Below, in pieces: positions 25,387-34,178 of a stretch of DNA of 64,000 bases. Numbering within the stretch: the first letter of the stretch is position 1; every line of letters begins with the position of its first letter. A program made the position numbers and the translations under genes. The stretch is from Paracoccaceae bacterium (GTDB taxonomy: Bacteria > Pseudomonadota > Alphaproteobacteria > Rhodobacterales > Rhodobacteraceae), in NCBI GenBank assembly GCA_030750975.1, contig JASMHC010000009.1:62001-126000 (forward strand), in the 5' to 3' direction. The notes below the pieces were generated by a model that did not search any database, was not told where the DNA came from, and was given only the letters and a program-made list of their open reading frames with translations.

Positions 25387-26628
25387 ATGACCGGAATTCT
25401 GAATGGCATGCGCGTGGTTGAAGGCTCTGCCTTTGTCGCTGTGCCTCTGGCGGGCATGACACTGGCGCAAATGGGGGCCGATGTGATCCGGTTTGACCGG
25501 CTGCAAGGCGGGCTGGATGCAGGCCGTTGGCCGCTGGCCCCGTCGGGCAACAGCCTGTTCTGGGCCGGTCTGAACAAGGGTAAACGATCCATCGCGGTGG
25601 ATATGAGCCATCCCGAAGGGCGCGAGCTGATCACCCGCACGATCACCGCTCCGGGCGACGATGCGGGGATATTTCTGACCAATTTGCGCGTGCGCGGCTG
25701 GATGGATTACGAAACCCTCAGCCAGTTTCGCGAGGACCTGATCATGGTCACGTTGCTGGGCGACCGGCAGGGGCGGCCTCAGGTGGATTATACCGTCAAC
25801 CCCGCGCTGGGTATTCCCGATATCACCGGTCCCGAAGGGCATGACGCCCCCGTCGCCAATGCGCTGCCCGCATGGGATCTGATGGCGGGGCATATGTGCG
25901 CAACCTCGGTTCTGGCGGCGGAACGGCACCGCTTGCGGACCGGTGCGGGCCAAGACGTGGCGCTAAGTCTCAAGGATGTGGCCGCAGCCACGCTGGGGCA
26001 TCTGGGGATGATCGGCGATGCGGTTCTGAACAAGGCGCAACGCGGGAAATCCGGCAATGCGCTTTACGGGGCCTATGGGCAGGATTTCATCTGCGCCGAC
26101 GGGCGCCGTGTGATGGTGATCGGCCTGACCGCGCGGCAATGGTCGGGCCTTGTCAAAGTAACCGGAACCGAGGCCGCGATGACGGCGCTGGGCAAACGCC
26201 ACCGCCGCGATATTCGGGACGAAGGCGTGCGTTGGGAGCTGCGCCACGAGATCACCGAAATCCTGAAACCGTGGTTTGCGGCGCGGCCGTCCAAGGTTGT
26301 CTCCAAGCTATTCGATGATGCCAAGTTGACATGGTCAGAATTCCGAACCGTTAAAGAGGCGGTGCAGAACGACCCTGACTTAAGCACCGACAATCCGATG
26401 TTCGCCGAACTGACCCAATCGGGTCTTGGCCGGTTCCCTGTGCCGGGCCATGCGGCCACGTTCTCGGCCCTGGATCGTACGCCCCCAAGGGCAGCCCCCA
26501 CTTTGGGCGCGAATACCGAGGAAATCCTGTCCGATGTCACCGGTCTGGATGACACCGAAATTGCCCGCTTGTTTGATCAGGGCATTGTCGCCGATACCAG
26601 CCGGTCCAAATTGAATACAGCCGCCTGA
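25387..26628 (+). CDS. Family III CoA transferase, probable mesaconyl-CoA C1-C4 transferase
   Basis: 413 residues of the CaiB/BaiF (class III) family: MTGILNGMRVVEGSAFVAVPLAGMTLAQMGADVIRFD at the N-terminus, LNKGKRSIAVDM, and the catalytic aspartate in ALPAWDLMAGHM. Class III enzymes move CoA through an aspartyl thioester, here plausibly within mesaconyl-CoA from C1 to C4 (Mct). The ATG at 25387 lies one base after the hydratase stop region; the longer frame from 25348 would overlap that gene by 38 bp. It is the last gene of the row. A citramalate or succinate CoA-transferase is the alternative. Confidence 0.75.
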   Translation: MTGILNGMRVVEGSAFVAVPLAGMTLAQMGADVIRFDRLQGGLDAGRWPLAPSGNSLFWAGLNKGKRSIAVDMSHPEGRELITRTITAPGDDAGIFLTNLRVRGWMDYETLSQFREDLIMVTLLGDRQGRPQVDYTVNPALGIPDITGPEGHDAPVANALPAWDLMAGHMCATSVLAAERHRLRTGAGQDVALSLKDVAAATLGHLGMIGDAVLNKAQRGKSGNALYGAYGQDFICADGRRVMVIGLTARQWSGLVKVTGTEAAMTALGKRHRRDIRDEGVRWELRHEITEILKPWFAARPSKVVSKLFDDAKLTWSEFRTVKEAVQNDPDLSTDNPMFAELTQSGLGRFPVPGHAATFSALDRTPPRAAPTLGANTEEILSDVTGLDDTEIARLFDQGIVADTSRSKLNTAA

Positions 26629-26712
26629 GACAGGGGCGCGGCAAAGCCCAATCCCCCAAATTCTGGCCGACCCGGGGCCAAGCTGACATTTGCACGATCA
26701 CCGGACCTAAAT

Positions 26713-26755
26713 GCGTTTAACCACATTGCTGATGCACAGCAATGTGGTTAAACGC
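26713..26755. terminator. Long perfect hairpin after the CoA-transferase gene
   Basis: Two 19-base arms (26713-26731 and 26737-26755) are exact complements around a 5-base loop; the outer bases read GCGTTTAACC. It lies 85 bp past the operon end and 146 bp before the next gene. The stem is unusually long and AT-balanced and has no clear T-run, so it could be a terminator, a processing site or a remnant of a small repeat. Confidence 0.5.
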
Positions 26756-26900
26756 GCGATAGCTAAAGGCGTTGCGGGCGTTTCGAAATCAATTCCGCGT
26801 CTCAAGTTAATCTCGGAACGCTTTAAGGCAACTTCCACGGTTTGAGGCTTCTCAACCGCATACAACTTGTGCAGGATGCGGCGAAAATACGAGGGAAGAC

Positions 26901-27641
26901 ATGCCGCAATTTCTGGACACGCAATCCGGCCGCCGGATCGCCTTTCATAAAACCGAAGGGCAGGGACCAACGGTGGTTTTCCTTGGCGGCTTCATGTCCG
27001 ATATGGAAGGCAGCAAGGCGATTTTCCTTGAAGACTGGGCCAGACATACCGGCCATGCATATCTGCGGCTGGATTATTCCGGCCATGGCCAGTCTTCGGG
27101 CAGCTTCACCGAAGGTTCAATCGGCGACTGGTTTGCAGATGCAAGAGAGGTGATCGAAGCTCGGACCGCCGGAGATCTGATCCTTGTCGGTTCATCCATG
27201 GGCGGATGGATTTCGCTGCTGCTCGCCCGTGAAATGGCGCATCGGATCAAGGGGCTGATAACCATCGCCGCCGCTCCCGACTTTACCGAAGACAGCATGT
27301 TTGCCGGTTTTGACGACGCTCAGAAAGCGGCGTTGGACCGGGACGGTATCGTCTATCTGCCGTCTGATTATGGCGATCCCTATCCGATCACCAAACGCCT
27401 GATCGAAGAGGCGCGGAACAATCTGGTGATGCGCAGCCCCATGCGCTTTGGGTTTCCCGTCCGTATGCTGCAAGGCACCGAAGACACAGCCGTCACCCGC
27501 GAAACCGCGCTGCGCCTGCTGGACCATATCGAGGCGGAAGATATGCGCCTGACCTTCGTCAAGGGCGGTGATCATAGCCTGTCCACACCCGAAAACCTTG
27601 CCCTGATCCGCGGCGCGATTGACGGGGTTTTGCCAAGATGA
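26901..27641 (+). CDS. Alpha/beta hydrolase
   Basis: 246 residues with the alpha/beta hydrolase order: RIAFHKTEGQGPTVVFLGGFMSDMEGSKA (oxyanion region), YLRLDYSGHGQSSGSF, nucleophile elbow LVGSSMGGWISLLLAR (GxSxG), and the acid/base pair near QGTEDTAV and KGGDHSLS. It resembles the short-chain hydrolase/thioesterase group around ABHD10, but the substrate is unknown. Its stop overlaps the next hydrolase gene by 4 bp (ATGA), so the two are co-expressed. Cytosolic. Confidence 0.85.
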   Translation: MPQFLDTQSGRRIAFHKTEGQGPTVVFLGGFMSDMEGSKAIFLEDWARHTGHAYLRLDYSGHGQSSGSFTEGSIGDWFADAREVIEARTAGDLILVGSSMGGWISLLLAREMAHRIKGLITIAAAPDFTEDSMFAGFDDAQKAALDRDGIVYLPSDYGDPYPITKRLIEEARNNLVMRSPMRFGFPVRMLQGTEDTAVTRETALRLLDHIEAEDMRLTFVKGGDHSLSTPENLALIRGAIDGVLPR

Positions 27642-28627
27642 GGGGGCTTTTCCGCATCATCCGCAGCTTTTTCGCCCTGATGATCGTGGCGCTGATCGCC
27701 CTGTTGCTTTGGATCGGTCTTGGCGACCACGCCGAAGTTGACGGCAGCTATCGGTTCGATCCGTCCCGCATTCCGGCTGATCTTGATACCTACCTCGCCC
27801 AATCCGAACAGCAATTCGACGATATCGTCCCCGGCGTTCAAAAGCGCATCGTCTGGGCGGGCAGCAAGGGCGCGCGCACGGAATGGGCGGTGGTCTATCT
27901 GCACGGTTTCTCGGCCTCGTCCGAAGAAATCCGCCCCGTGACCGACCTTGTGGCCGACGCGCTGGGGGCCAACCTGTTTTATACCCGTATCGCAGGGCAC
28001 GGGCGCGACGGGCCGGCCATGGCCGAACCAGGCGGTGCGGACTGGCTGGCTGACACTGCCGAGGCGATCGAGATCGGTCGCCGGATAGGCGACAAGGTGC
28101 TGGTGATCGGCACCTCGACCGGAGGCACTCTGGCCACCGCCGCGGCGCATGACTCGAAGATGCGCGAAGGGCTGGCAGGTCTTGTGCTGATTTCGCCGAA
28201 TTTCGAAATTGCCAACCCTGCAGCGATGCTGTTGACCCTGCCAAATGCCCGCTGGTGGGTGCCGAAACTGGCCGGAGAAACCCGCAGTTTCACCCCGCGC
28301 AATGCCGCGCAGGAAAAATATTGGACCACCAGCTATCCCACCGTGGCCACCGTCACCCTGGCCCATCTGGTCAGCTATGTGGACGGGCTGGATCATGCGT
28401 CGCTGACCACCCCTGCGCTTTTCATGTTCTCGGATGCGGATCAGGTCGTTTCGCCCGAAAAAACCCGTGAAGTGGCCGCGCAATGGGGCGGACCTGTACA
28501 GATGGACGTGGTTGATCTGGGGCCGGGGGATGATGCCTCGGCCCATGTCATTGCGGGCGATATCGCCTCGCCCGGGCAAAACGACCGGACGGTTCAAACC
28601 ATTCTGAACTGGGTCAGCGGGCTTTAG
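27638..28627 (+). CDS. Alpha/beta hydrolase, membrane-anchored
   Basis: 329 residues. An N-terminal hydrophobic helix (IIRSFFALMIVALIALLLWIGLG, residues ~5-28) probably anchors it, with the rest periplasmic. The hydrolase core shows VVYLHGFSASSEEIRPV, ARIAGHGRDG-type sequence, the elbow VIGTSTGGTLATAAA and a late FSDADQVVSPEKT acid region. It is translationally coupled to the preceding hydrolase. It ends 3 bp before the convergent phaZ gene. A lipase/esterase role is likely; substrate not known. Confidence 0.83.
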   Translation: MRGLFRIIRSFFALMIVALIALLLWIGLGDHAEVDGSYRFDPSRIPADLDTYLAQSEQQFDDIVPGVQKRIVWAGSKGARTEWAVVYLHGFSASSEEIRPVTDLVADALGANLFYTRIAGHGRDGPAMAEPGGADWLADTAEAIEIGRRIGDKVLVIGTSTGGTLATAAAHDSKMREGLAGLVLISPNFEIANPAAMLLTLPNARWWVPKLAGETRSFTPRNAAQEKYWTTSYPTVATVTLAHLVSYVDGLDHASLTTPALFMFSDADQVVSPEKTREVAAQWGGPVQMDVVDLGPGDDASAHVIAGDIASPGQNDRTVQTILNWVSGL

Positions 28628-28630
28628 CCC

Positions 28631-29935
28631 CTATTCAGCGGCAGTAACCTTCTTGACCGAGGCCTTCTTCTTGCGGCTCGGCGCTTTGGTCTTGTTCGCC
28701 GGACCGCCGGAGTTGGCGTCGATGAAGTCCAGCACCAAGGGGCGGATGTTGTTCCGCCAGCTTTTTCCCGCGAAAATACCATAGTGACCGGCGTCCGGCT
28801 CAAGATGTGCGGCTTTTTTCGATGCGGGCAGACCTGTCAGCAAATCAAGCGCCGCAACACATTGGCCGGGGGCCGAAATATCATCACGCGCACCCTCAAC
28901 GGTTTTCACCGCCACCGTGGTGATCTTGCCGAAATCCACTTTCTTGCCATCAACGACAAATTCGTTCCGCGCAATTTCGCGGTTTTTGAAAACGCGCTCG
29001 ACCGTCGATAGGTAGAATTCCGCCGGCATGTCCATCACCGCCAGATATTCGTCGTAGAACCGGTTATGGCCATCGTCGTCATAAGCCTCGCCCTTGGCTA
29101 CGCGGCCGATCTGATCGACAAAGGCTTTCGAATGGGTGTCGGCATTCATCGTCATGAAGGACGCCAGCTGTAACAGGCCGGGATAGACCATCCGGCCAAC
29201 GCCCTTGTATTTGAAACCAACCCTCTGGATCATGGTTTCTTCCAACTGGCCCATGGTCACGCGCGATCCGAAATCGGTGACTTCCGTGGGGGCCGCGTCA
29301 GGATCTATCGGGCCGCCGATCAGGGTCAGGGTCTGCGGCTGTGCCTTTGGGTCTTCCTCGGCCAGATAGGCGGTTGCGGCCAGCGTCAGAGGTGCGGGCT
29401 GGCAAATCGCGATCACATGGGTGTCCGGCCCCAAATGGCGCATGAAATCAACAAGATACAGGGTGTAATCTTCGACGTCGAACTTGCCTTCCGACACCGG
29501 AATATCGCGGGCATTGTGCCAGTCGGTGACGTAAACCTCGTTATCAACGATCAACGATTTCACAGTTGACCGCAGCAGCGTGGCATAATGCCCCGACATC
29601 GGCGCGACCAACAGGATCTTGCGCTTTTGTTTCTCGCGGCCTGCGACCTCAAAATGCAGAAGATCGCCGAACGGGCGCTCGACCAGGCGTTTTTTCTGGA
29701 CCAGATGATCCTTGCCGTCCGAGCAGGTAAAGGTGCGGATGCCCCAGGACGGTTTGGCCACCATACGCTCAAAACTGCGCTCGGTGACTTCGCCCCAGGC
29801 GGCCAGCCATTGCATCATCGGGTTGGGCGTCAGCGCGAATGCCGGATACGAGGCCATCGACTTGGCGGTTGCTCCGAGCCACTGATTCGTGTTTCGGATC
29901 GTTTCCATCAGGTCGTAAGTCGCCATGTAACGCAT
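28631..29935 (-). CDS. phaZ: Intracellular polyhydroxyalkanoate depolymerase
   Basis: 434 residues. Degrades stored PHA granules to hydroxyacyl units. The conserved N-terminal phrase AFALTPNPMMQWLAAWGEVTERSF and the nucleophile region THVIAICQPAPLTLAA (cysteine in the lipase-box position, as in Cupriavidus PhaZ1) identify it; DDISAPGQCVAALDLL and EPDAGHYGIFAGKSWR provide the later acid and histidine. The tail is lysine-rich (KTKAPSRKKKASVKK). An AAGGAG site lies upstream of the ATG at 29935. It is divergent from phaC, with a PhaR-type site in the gap. Confidence 0.93.
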   Translation of the reverse strand: MRYMATYDLMETIRNTNQWLGATAKSMASYPAFALTPNPMMQWLAAWGEVTERSFERMVAKPSWGIRTFTCSDGKDHLVQKKRLVERPFGDLLHFEVAGREKQKRKILLVAPMSGHYATLLRSTVKSLIVDNEVYVTDWHNARDIPVSEGKFDVEDYTLYLVDFMRHLGPDTHVIAICQPAPLTLAATAYLAEEDPKAQPQTLTLIGGPIDPDAAPTEVTDFGSRVTMGQLEETMIQRVGFKYKGVGRMVYPGLLQLASFMTMNADTHSKAFVDQIGRVAKGEAYDDDGHNRFYDEYLAVMDMPAEFYLSTVERVFKNREIARNEFVVDGKKVDFGKITTVAVKTVEGARDDISAPGQCVAALDLLTGLPASKKAAHLEPDAGHYGIFAGKSWRNNIRPLVLDFIDANSGGPANKTKAPSRKKKASVKKVTAAE

Positions 29936-30020
29936 ATGCTGCGCTCCTTGCCTGTTTCAGTCATTGTGTCGCGCAACGTCACAACACAAAAGTTTGTGCC
30001 AGACTACCCAACTATGCTAA

Positions 30021-30035
30021 TGCTGCATAGCAGAA
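30021..30035. promoter_or_regulatory. PhaR operator in phaZ-phaC intergenic region
   Basis: TGCTGCATAGCAGAA, the same pattern as two sites before phaP and one before phaR. It lies 23 bp upstream of the phaC start and 86 bp from the phaZ start, suitable for controlling both. Confidence 0.6.
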
Positions 30036-30057
30036 AAAATAGTCTGGATATTTGAAT

Positions 30058-31851
30058 ATGACAATAGATGACACGGCCGCAGGCCAAAATATTGAGCGTC
30101 TGACCGATAATATTCATAAAATTGAAGAACTTACCGCCAGACTGGTGACAGCATTGTCGCATCGCAGAAACGTCAATCCCGCGATCGAAGCCCCAAGCGG
30201 CGAGCTTTTCGTCAAGGCGGCCACGGCCTATTGGTCCGATATGCTGTCCGACCCGACGAAGATCATCGAAAGCCAGCTTGAGATGTGGGGCAAGTCGCTG
30301 CAATTCTATGTGGACGCACAGAAAATGATCGCCGAGGGCAAGTTTGAACTGCCCGAGATGGACCTGCCCAAAGATCGCCGTTTCAGCAATCCGATGTGGG
30401 AAACCAACCCCTATTTCGCATTGATTCGCCGCCAATATGTGATGAACTCGGATGCGATCCGCGATGCGGTCGAACAAATCGAGACGCTGGAAGACAAGGA
30501 AAAGCGCCGTCTGCGCTATTTCACGGATCAGATCATCAACATGATGGCGCCCACCAACTTTTTTGGCACCAACCCGGACGCGCTGGAAAAAGCGGTCGAG
30601 ACCGAGGGCGAAAGCCTGGTCCACGGGCTTGAGAACCTGATTTCCGATCTGGAAGCCAATAACGGTGACTTGCTGGTCAAGCTGGCCGATGAATCCGCCT
30701 TTTCCATTGGCGATAACATCGCCACAAGCCCCGGCAAGGTGGTGTTCCGCAACCGCCTGTTTGAACTGATCCAATACACCCCCGCCACGGAAAAGGTTTA
30801 CGAAACCCCGCTGCTGATCTTTCCGCCGTGGATCAACAAATTCTATATCCTTGACCTCAAGGCGCAGAACAGCCTGATCAAATGGACGGTCGAGCAGGGC
30901 TATACGGTGTTCGTCGTCAGTTGGGTCAATCCCGATGCGTCATTTGCCGAGGTCGGCATGGAAGACTATATCGAAAGCGGTTTTTTGACCGCGATTGATC
31001 AGGTCAAGTCGATTACCGGACAGCCGAAAATCAACGCGGTCGGCTATTGTATCGCCGGCACCACACTGCATTTGACCCTCGCGCTGATGAAAAAGCGCAA
31101 AGACAACTCGGTCAAATCGGCCACCTTCTTTACCGCGCTCACCGATTTTTCGGATCAGGGGGAATTCACCCCGTTTCTGCAAGACGACTTTATCGACGGG
31201 ATCGAGGAAGAGGCGTTTTCCAGCGGAGTGCTGTATTCCCGCATCATGTCGCGCACTTTCAGCTTTCTGCGCTCGAATGATCTGGTATATGGCCCGGCGA
31301 TCCGCAGCTATATGATGGGCGAGGCACCTCCGGCCTTTGACCTGCTTTACTGGAACGGCGATGGCGCCAACCTGCCTGCCAAGATGGTGGTCGAGTATTT
31401 GCGCAAATTGTGCCAGCGCAACGAATTCGCAGATGGCGGGGTTGAGTTCTGCGGCGAAAGGCTGACGCTTCAGGATGTGGACATTCCGCTGATGGCCGTG
31501 ACATGCGAAACCGATCACATCGCGGCGTGGAAAGATTGCTATCGGGGGTTCCAGCAGACCGGTTCGAAGAACAAGTCCTTCATCGTGTCGGAATCCGGTC
31601 ACATCGCGGGAATCGTCAACCCGCCGTCAAAAAACAAATACGGCCACTATACCAATGATGATTTGTCGCTTGATGCGGATGACTGGATCAATTCCGCGGA
31701 TTTCCACAAAGGGTCATGGTGGCCGCGCTGGGAAAGCTGGCTGAAAAAGCGGTCTGGCAAGAAAATTGACGCGCGCGACTTTGGTGATTCCGAGCATCCG
31801 GTGCTGTGCGATGCGCCAGGAACCTATGTGAAGGTCAAGGCACCTCAATAA
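30058..31851 (+). CDS. phaC: Class I polyhydroxyalkanoate synthase
   Basis: About 597 residues. Polymerises (R)-3-hydroxyacyl-CoA at the granule surface. The PhaC N-terminal domain is present (ATAYWSDMLSDPTKIIESQLEMWG, RRFSNPMWETNPYFALIRRQY), then PPWINKFYILDL and the catalytic triad: Cys in GYCIAGTTLHL, Asp in TDHIAAWKD and His in SGHIAGIVNP. Length is normal for class I. The ATG at 30058 is preferred over an in-frame TTG at 30052. phaP and phaR follow on the same strand but have their own operators. Confidence 0.95.
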   Translation: MTIDDTAAGQNIERLTDNIHKIEELTARLVTALSHRRNVNPAIEAPSGELFVKAATAYWSDMLSDPTKIIESQLEMWGKSLQFYVDAQKMIAEGKFELPEMDLPKDRRFSNPMWETNPYFALIRRQYVMNSDAIRDAVEQIETLEDKEKRRLRYFTDQIINMMAPTNFFGTNPDALEKAVETEGESLVHGLENLISDLEANNGDLLVKLADESAFSIGDNIATSPGKVVFRNRLFELIQYTPATEKVYETPLLIFPPWINKFYILDLKAQNSLIKWTVEQGYTVFVVSWVNPDASFAEVGMEDYIESGFLTAIDQVKSITGQPKINAVGYCIAGTTLHLTLALMKKRKDNSVKSATFFTALTDFSDQGEFTPFLQDDFIDGIEEEAFSSGVLYSRIMSRTFSFLRSNDLVYGPAIRSYMMGEAPPAFDLLYWNGDGANLPAKMVVEYLRKLCQRNEFADGGVEFCGERLTLQDVDIPLMAVTCETDHIAAWKDCYRGFQQTGSKNKSFIVSESGHIAGIVNPPSKNKYGHYTNDDLSLDADDWINSADFHKGSWWPRWESWLKKRSGKKIDARDFGDSEHPVLCDAPGTYVKVKAPQ

Positions 31852-31873
31852 AATCAGTAGCTTACAAAATTTA

Positions 31874-31916
31874 TTCTGCACTGCAGCAAAAAACCTTGAA
31901 ATGCTGCGGTGCAGAA
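31874..31916. promoter_or_regulatory. Paired PhaR operators upstream of phaP
   Basis: Two sites in opposite orientation: TTCTGCACTGCAGCA at 31874-31888 and TGCTGCGGTGCAGAA at 31902-31916. Both fit TGCTGCNNTGCAGAA and lie 73-115 bp before the phasin gene, as known for PhaR repression of phasin synthesis. Confidence 0.65.
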
Positions 31917-31988
31917 TGTATATATGTTGCAGGCGCAGAAACGCTGGGGTGGGCCCGGCAGCGCAACAAGGTATCAAGGATTTAGAAA

Positions 31989-32438
31989 ATGGCTAAAGCA
32001 CAAGACTTCACCGCGATCGCAAAAGACTTCATGGGCGCGTTCCCGGTTGACACCAAAGCAATGGAAGATGCTTTCAAAAACACCGCAGCTCTGAACGAAA
32101 AATTCGCAGCTGTTGCTCTGGAAGCGGCTGAGAAATCGACCGAGATTTCGTCGAAGTGGACCAAAGACACCATCACCAAGCTGGGCACCGCATCGAAGGT
32201 TCAGGACGAACCTGCCGACTATGCCAAAGCAATGACCGATTTCGCTTCGGCATCGGCTGAAGTTGCCGCAGAAAACATGGCGGCTTTCGCTGAAGTTGCG
32301 AAAAAAGTTCAGATGGAAACTGTTGAGCTGCTGATGGCTGCTGGCAAAACCTTGGGCGAAGACGCAACCGCCGCGGTTCAGAAAGCAACCAAAGAAGCAA
32401 CTGCCGCTGCCAAGAAAGCAACTGCAGCTGCCAAGTAA
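31989..32438 (+). CDS. phaP: Phasin
   Basis: 149 residues, alanine- and lysine-rich, almost wholly helical (AMEDAFKNTAALNEKFAAVALEAAEKSTEISSKW), with a C-terminal KKATAAAK repeat tail. Phasins coat PHA granules and control their number and size. Codon use is restricted and looks suited to high expression. The gene lies between phaC and phaR, has two PhaR-type operators upstream and a terminator just after. Confidence 0.92.
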   Translation: MAKAQDFTAIAKDFMGAFPVDTKAMEDAFKNTAALNEKFAAVALEAAEKSTEISSKWTKDTITKLGTASKVQDEPADYAKAMTDFASASAEVAAENMAAFAEVAKKVQMETVELLMAAGKTLGEDATAAVQKATKEATAAAKKATAAAK

Positions 32439-32489
32439 GCTTTTCAAGGAATAGCCGGTTTTCTCCTCCCCAACCGGTACTCCTCAAGG

Positions 32490-32518
32490 GCGGGCCATTG
32501 GCCCGCTCTTGCTATTTC
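32490..32518 (+). terminator. Intrinsic terminator of phaP
   Basis: GCGGGCC and GGCCCGC pair around a 3-base loop (32490-32506), followed by the T-rich TCTTGCTATTTC, about 50 bp after the phasin stop codon. Confidence 0.7.
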
Positions 32519-32591
32519 TGCATCTGCAAAATCACGAAAATGCTGCGCAGCGAAAGGCACCTTTCTTTTTTCGCCGCACTGCCGTAAGCTT

Positions 32592-32606
32592 TTCTGCAAT
32601 GCTGCA
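32592..32606. promoter_or_regulatory. PhaR operator upstream of phaR
   Basis: TTCTGCAATGCTGCA, complement TGCAGCATTGCAGAA, 20 bp before the phaR start; a looser copy is at 32541-32555. Indicates autoregulation. Confidence 0.58.
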
Positions 32607-32626
32607 TAAATCGGGGAGGATTACCT

Positions 32627-33187
32627 GTGGCTGACACCAACGAACCGCTGCTGATCAAACGCTACGCGAGCCGTCGCCTCTATAACACCGAGACAAGTGA
32701 CTATGTGACGCTCGAAGATATCGCGGGCTTCATTCGTGACGGGCGCGAGGTCAAGATAATCGACCTGAAATCGGGCGACGATCTGACCCGCCAATATCTT
32801 CTTCAGATCATTGCCGAACATGAAAGCCGCGGCGAAAACGTGCTGCCGATCAATGTTCTGAACGATCTGGTCCGCAGCTACACCAACCAGGCTTCAAGCG
32901 TTGTGCCGCAATTTCTGGCCGCCAGCTTTGATATGCTGCGCGAAGGTCAGGAAAAGATGGTCGAGAATATGTCGACCATGAACCCCATCGCCACGATGCC
33001 CGGCTTCGAAGCGATGCAGGCGCAGCAAGAGGCGTTTTTCAAAGCCCTGACAAATTCGATGGGCGCGGCCTTTGGCGGCGGCGGCGAAGCGGCCGAGCCT
33101 ACGCAAGCGGATGACGGCGGCGAGGATTTGTCGGATATCAAGAAACAACTTGCCGAATTGCAGGCCAAGCTGTCCAAGCTTAGCTAA
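32627..33187 (+). CDS. phaR: Polyhydroxyalkanoate synthesis repressor
   Basis: 186 residues. The PHB/PHA accumulation regulator N-terminal domain is clear: LLIKRYASRRLYNTETSDYVTLEDIAGFIRDGREVKIIDLKSGDDLTRQYLLQII. The second half is helical and methionine-rich (EKMVENMSTMNPIATMPGF). PhaR binds DNA to repress phasin and its own gene, and releases it on contact with PHA. The start is GTG at 32627, preceded by GGGGAGGA. It follows phaP after a terminator, with its own PhaR-type site. Confidence 0.93.
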   Translation: MADTNEPLLIKRYASRRLYNTETSDYVTLEDIAGFIRDGREVKIIDLKSGDDLTRQYLLQIIAEHESRGENVLPINVLNDLVRSYTNQASSVVPQFLAASFDMLREGQEKMVENMSTMNPIATMPGFEAMQAQQEAFFKALTNSMGAAFGGGGEAAEPTQADDGGEDLSDIKKQLAELQAKLSKLS

Positions 33188-33190
33188 CCA

Positions 33191-34156
33191 ATGCAAAACG
33201 GTCCCGGGCGCATTACCCTTTGGGCCATCGAAATCTTCGTCGCCACCGCCGAAGAAGGCTCAATCTCGGCCGCCGCACGGCGGCTGGGGGCCAGCCCGTC
33301 GACCGTCAGCCAGCAGCTGACAAATCTGGAAACCGCGGTTGGCACCATCCTGTTGGACCGCAACGCCCGCCCCGTCGGGCTGACCCCGGCGGGCCGGGTG
33401 TTTCTGCGCCGGGCAAAAGCGATTATCGCCGAGGCCGAACTGGCGCGATCCGAGCTGTCCAGCAATGACCTCAGCGCGCTGACCCAATTTCGTCTTGGTG
33501 TGATCGAGGACTTTGAGGCCGACGTCACGCCCAGCCTTCTGACCCGCATGTCGGATCAGTTGAAGGATTGCCAATTCCTGCTGGAAACCGGTGCCAGCCA
33601 TTCGCTGATGGACCAGCTTGAGCATCGCGAACTGGATGTTATCGTTTCAGCCGATACCGGCGAACGGGCGGATTGGATGGATGTGCACCCGCTGCTGACC
33701 GAAAGATTTGTCGGCGCCGCCCCGAAAGGCGCATTGCGCTTTGGCGCGGATCTTGCCGGCCAACTGACCGCCTTGCCCTTGGTGCAATACACCCGCCGCC
33801 ATTATATGGGCCGGTTGATTGACGCGCATCTCAGCCACAATACCATCCGACTGTCCCATCGGTTTGAGCTGGACAGTTATCACGCGATCCTTGCTCTGGT
33901 CGCGCAAGGCGTGGGCTGGACGATCCTGACACCGCTGGCGCTGCAACGCGCCCGGCGCTTCGGGCCGGAGCTGGACGTGTTCGAACTGCCCTTCCCGCCG
34001 CTCAGCCGCAGCATATCCTTGACCGCACGCAAGGATGTGCTGGGCGATATGCCTGCCGAAGTGGCCGGTCATCTGAAATCATTGCTGCGGGAAATCGTCG
34101 TCGATCCGTTCAGTGCGATCCACACGGATATCAAAGACGCCATCCGAATTATCTGA
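33191..34156 (+). CDS. LysR-family transcriptional regulator
   Basis: 321 residues. The LysR helix-turn-helix occupies residues ~10-65 (IEIFVATAEEGSISAAARRLGASPSTVSQQLTNLE), followed by a LysR substrate-binding fold (LDVIVSADTGERADWMDVHPLLTERF). It starts 3 bp after phaR, but its convergent neighbour is the DegT aminotransferase of the amine cluster. No ligand can be named. It may be read through from phaR or serve the amine genes. Confidence 0.88.
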   Translation: MQNGPGRITLWAIEIFVATAEEGSISAAARRLGASPSTVSQQLTNLETAVGTILLDRNARPVGLTPAGRVFLRRAKAIIAEAELARSELSSNDLSALTQFRLGVIEDFEADVTPSLLTRMSDQLKDCQFLLETGASHSLMDQLEHRELDVIVSADTGERADWMDVHPLLTERFVGAAPKGALRFGADLAGQLTALPLVQYTRRHYMGRLIDAHLSHNTIRLSHRFELDSYHAILALVAQGVGWTILTPLALQRARRFGPELDVFELPFPPLSRSISLTARKDVLGDMPAEVAGHLKSLLREIVVDPFSAIHTDIKDAIRII

Positions 34157-34178
34157 CCAAACGCCCTTGGAAAAACGC

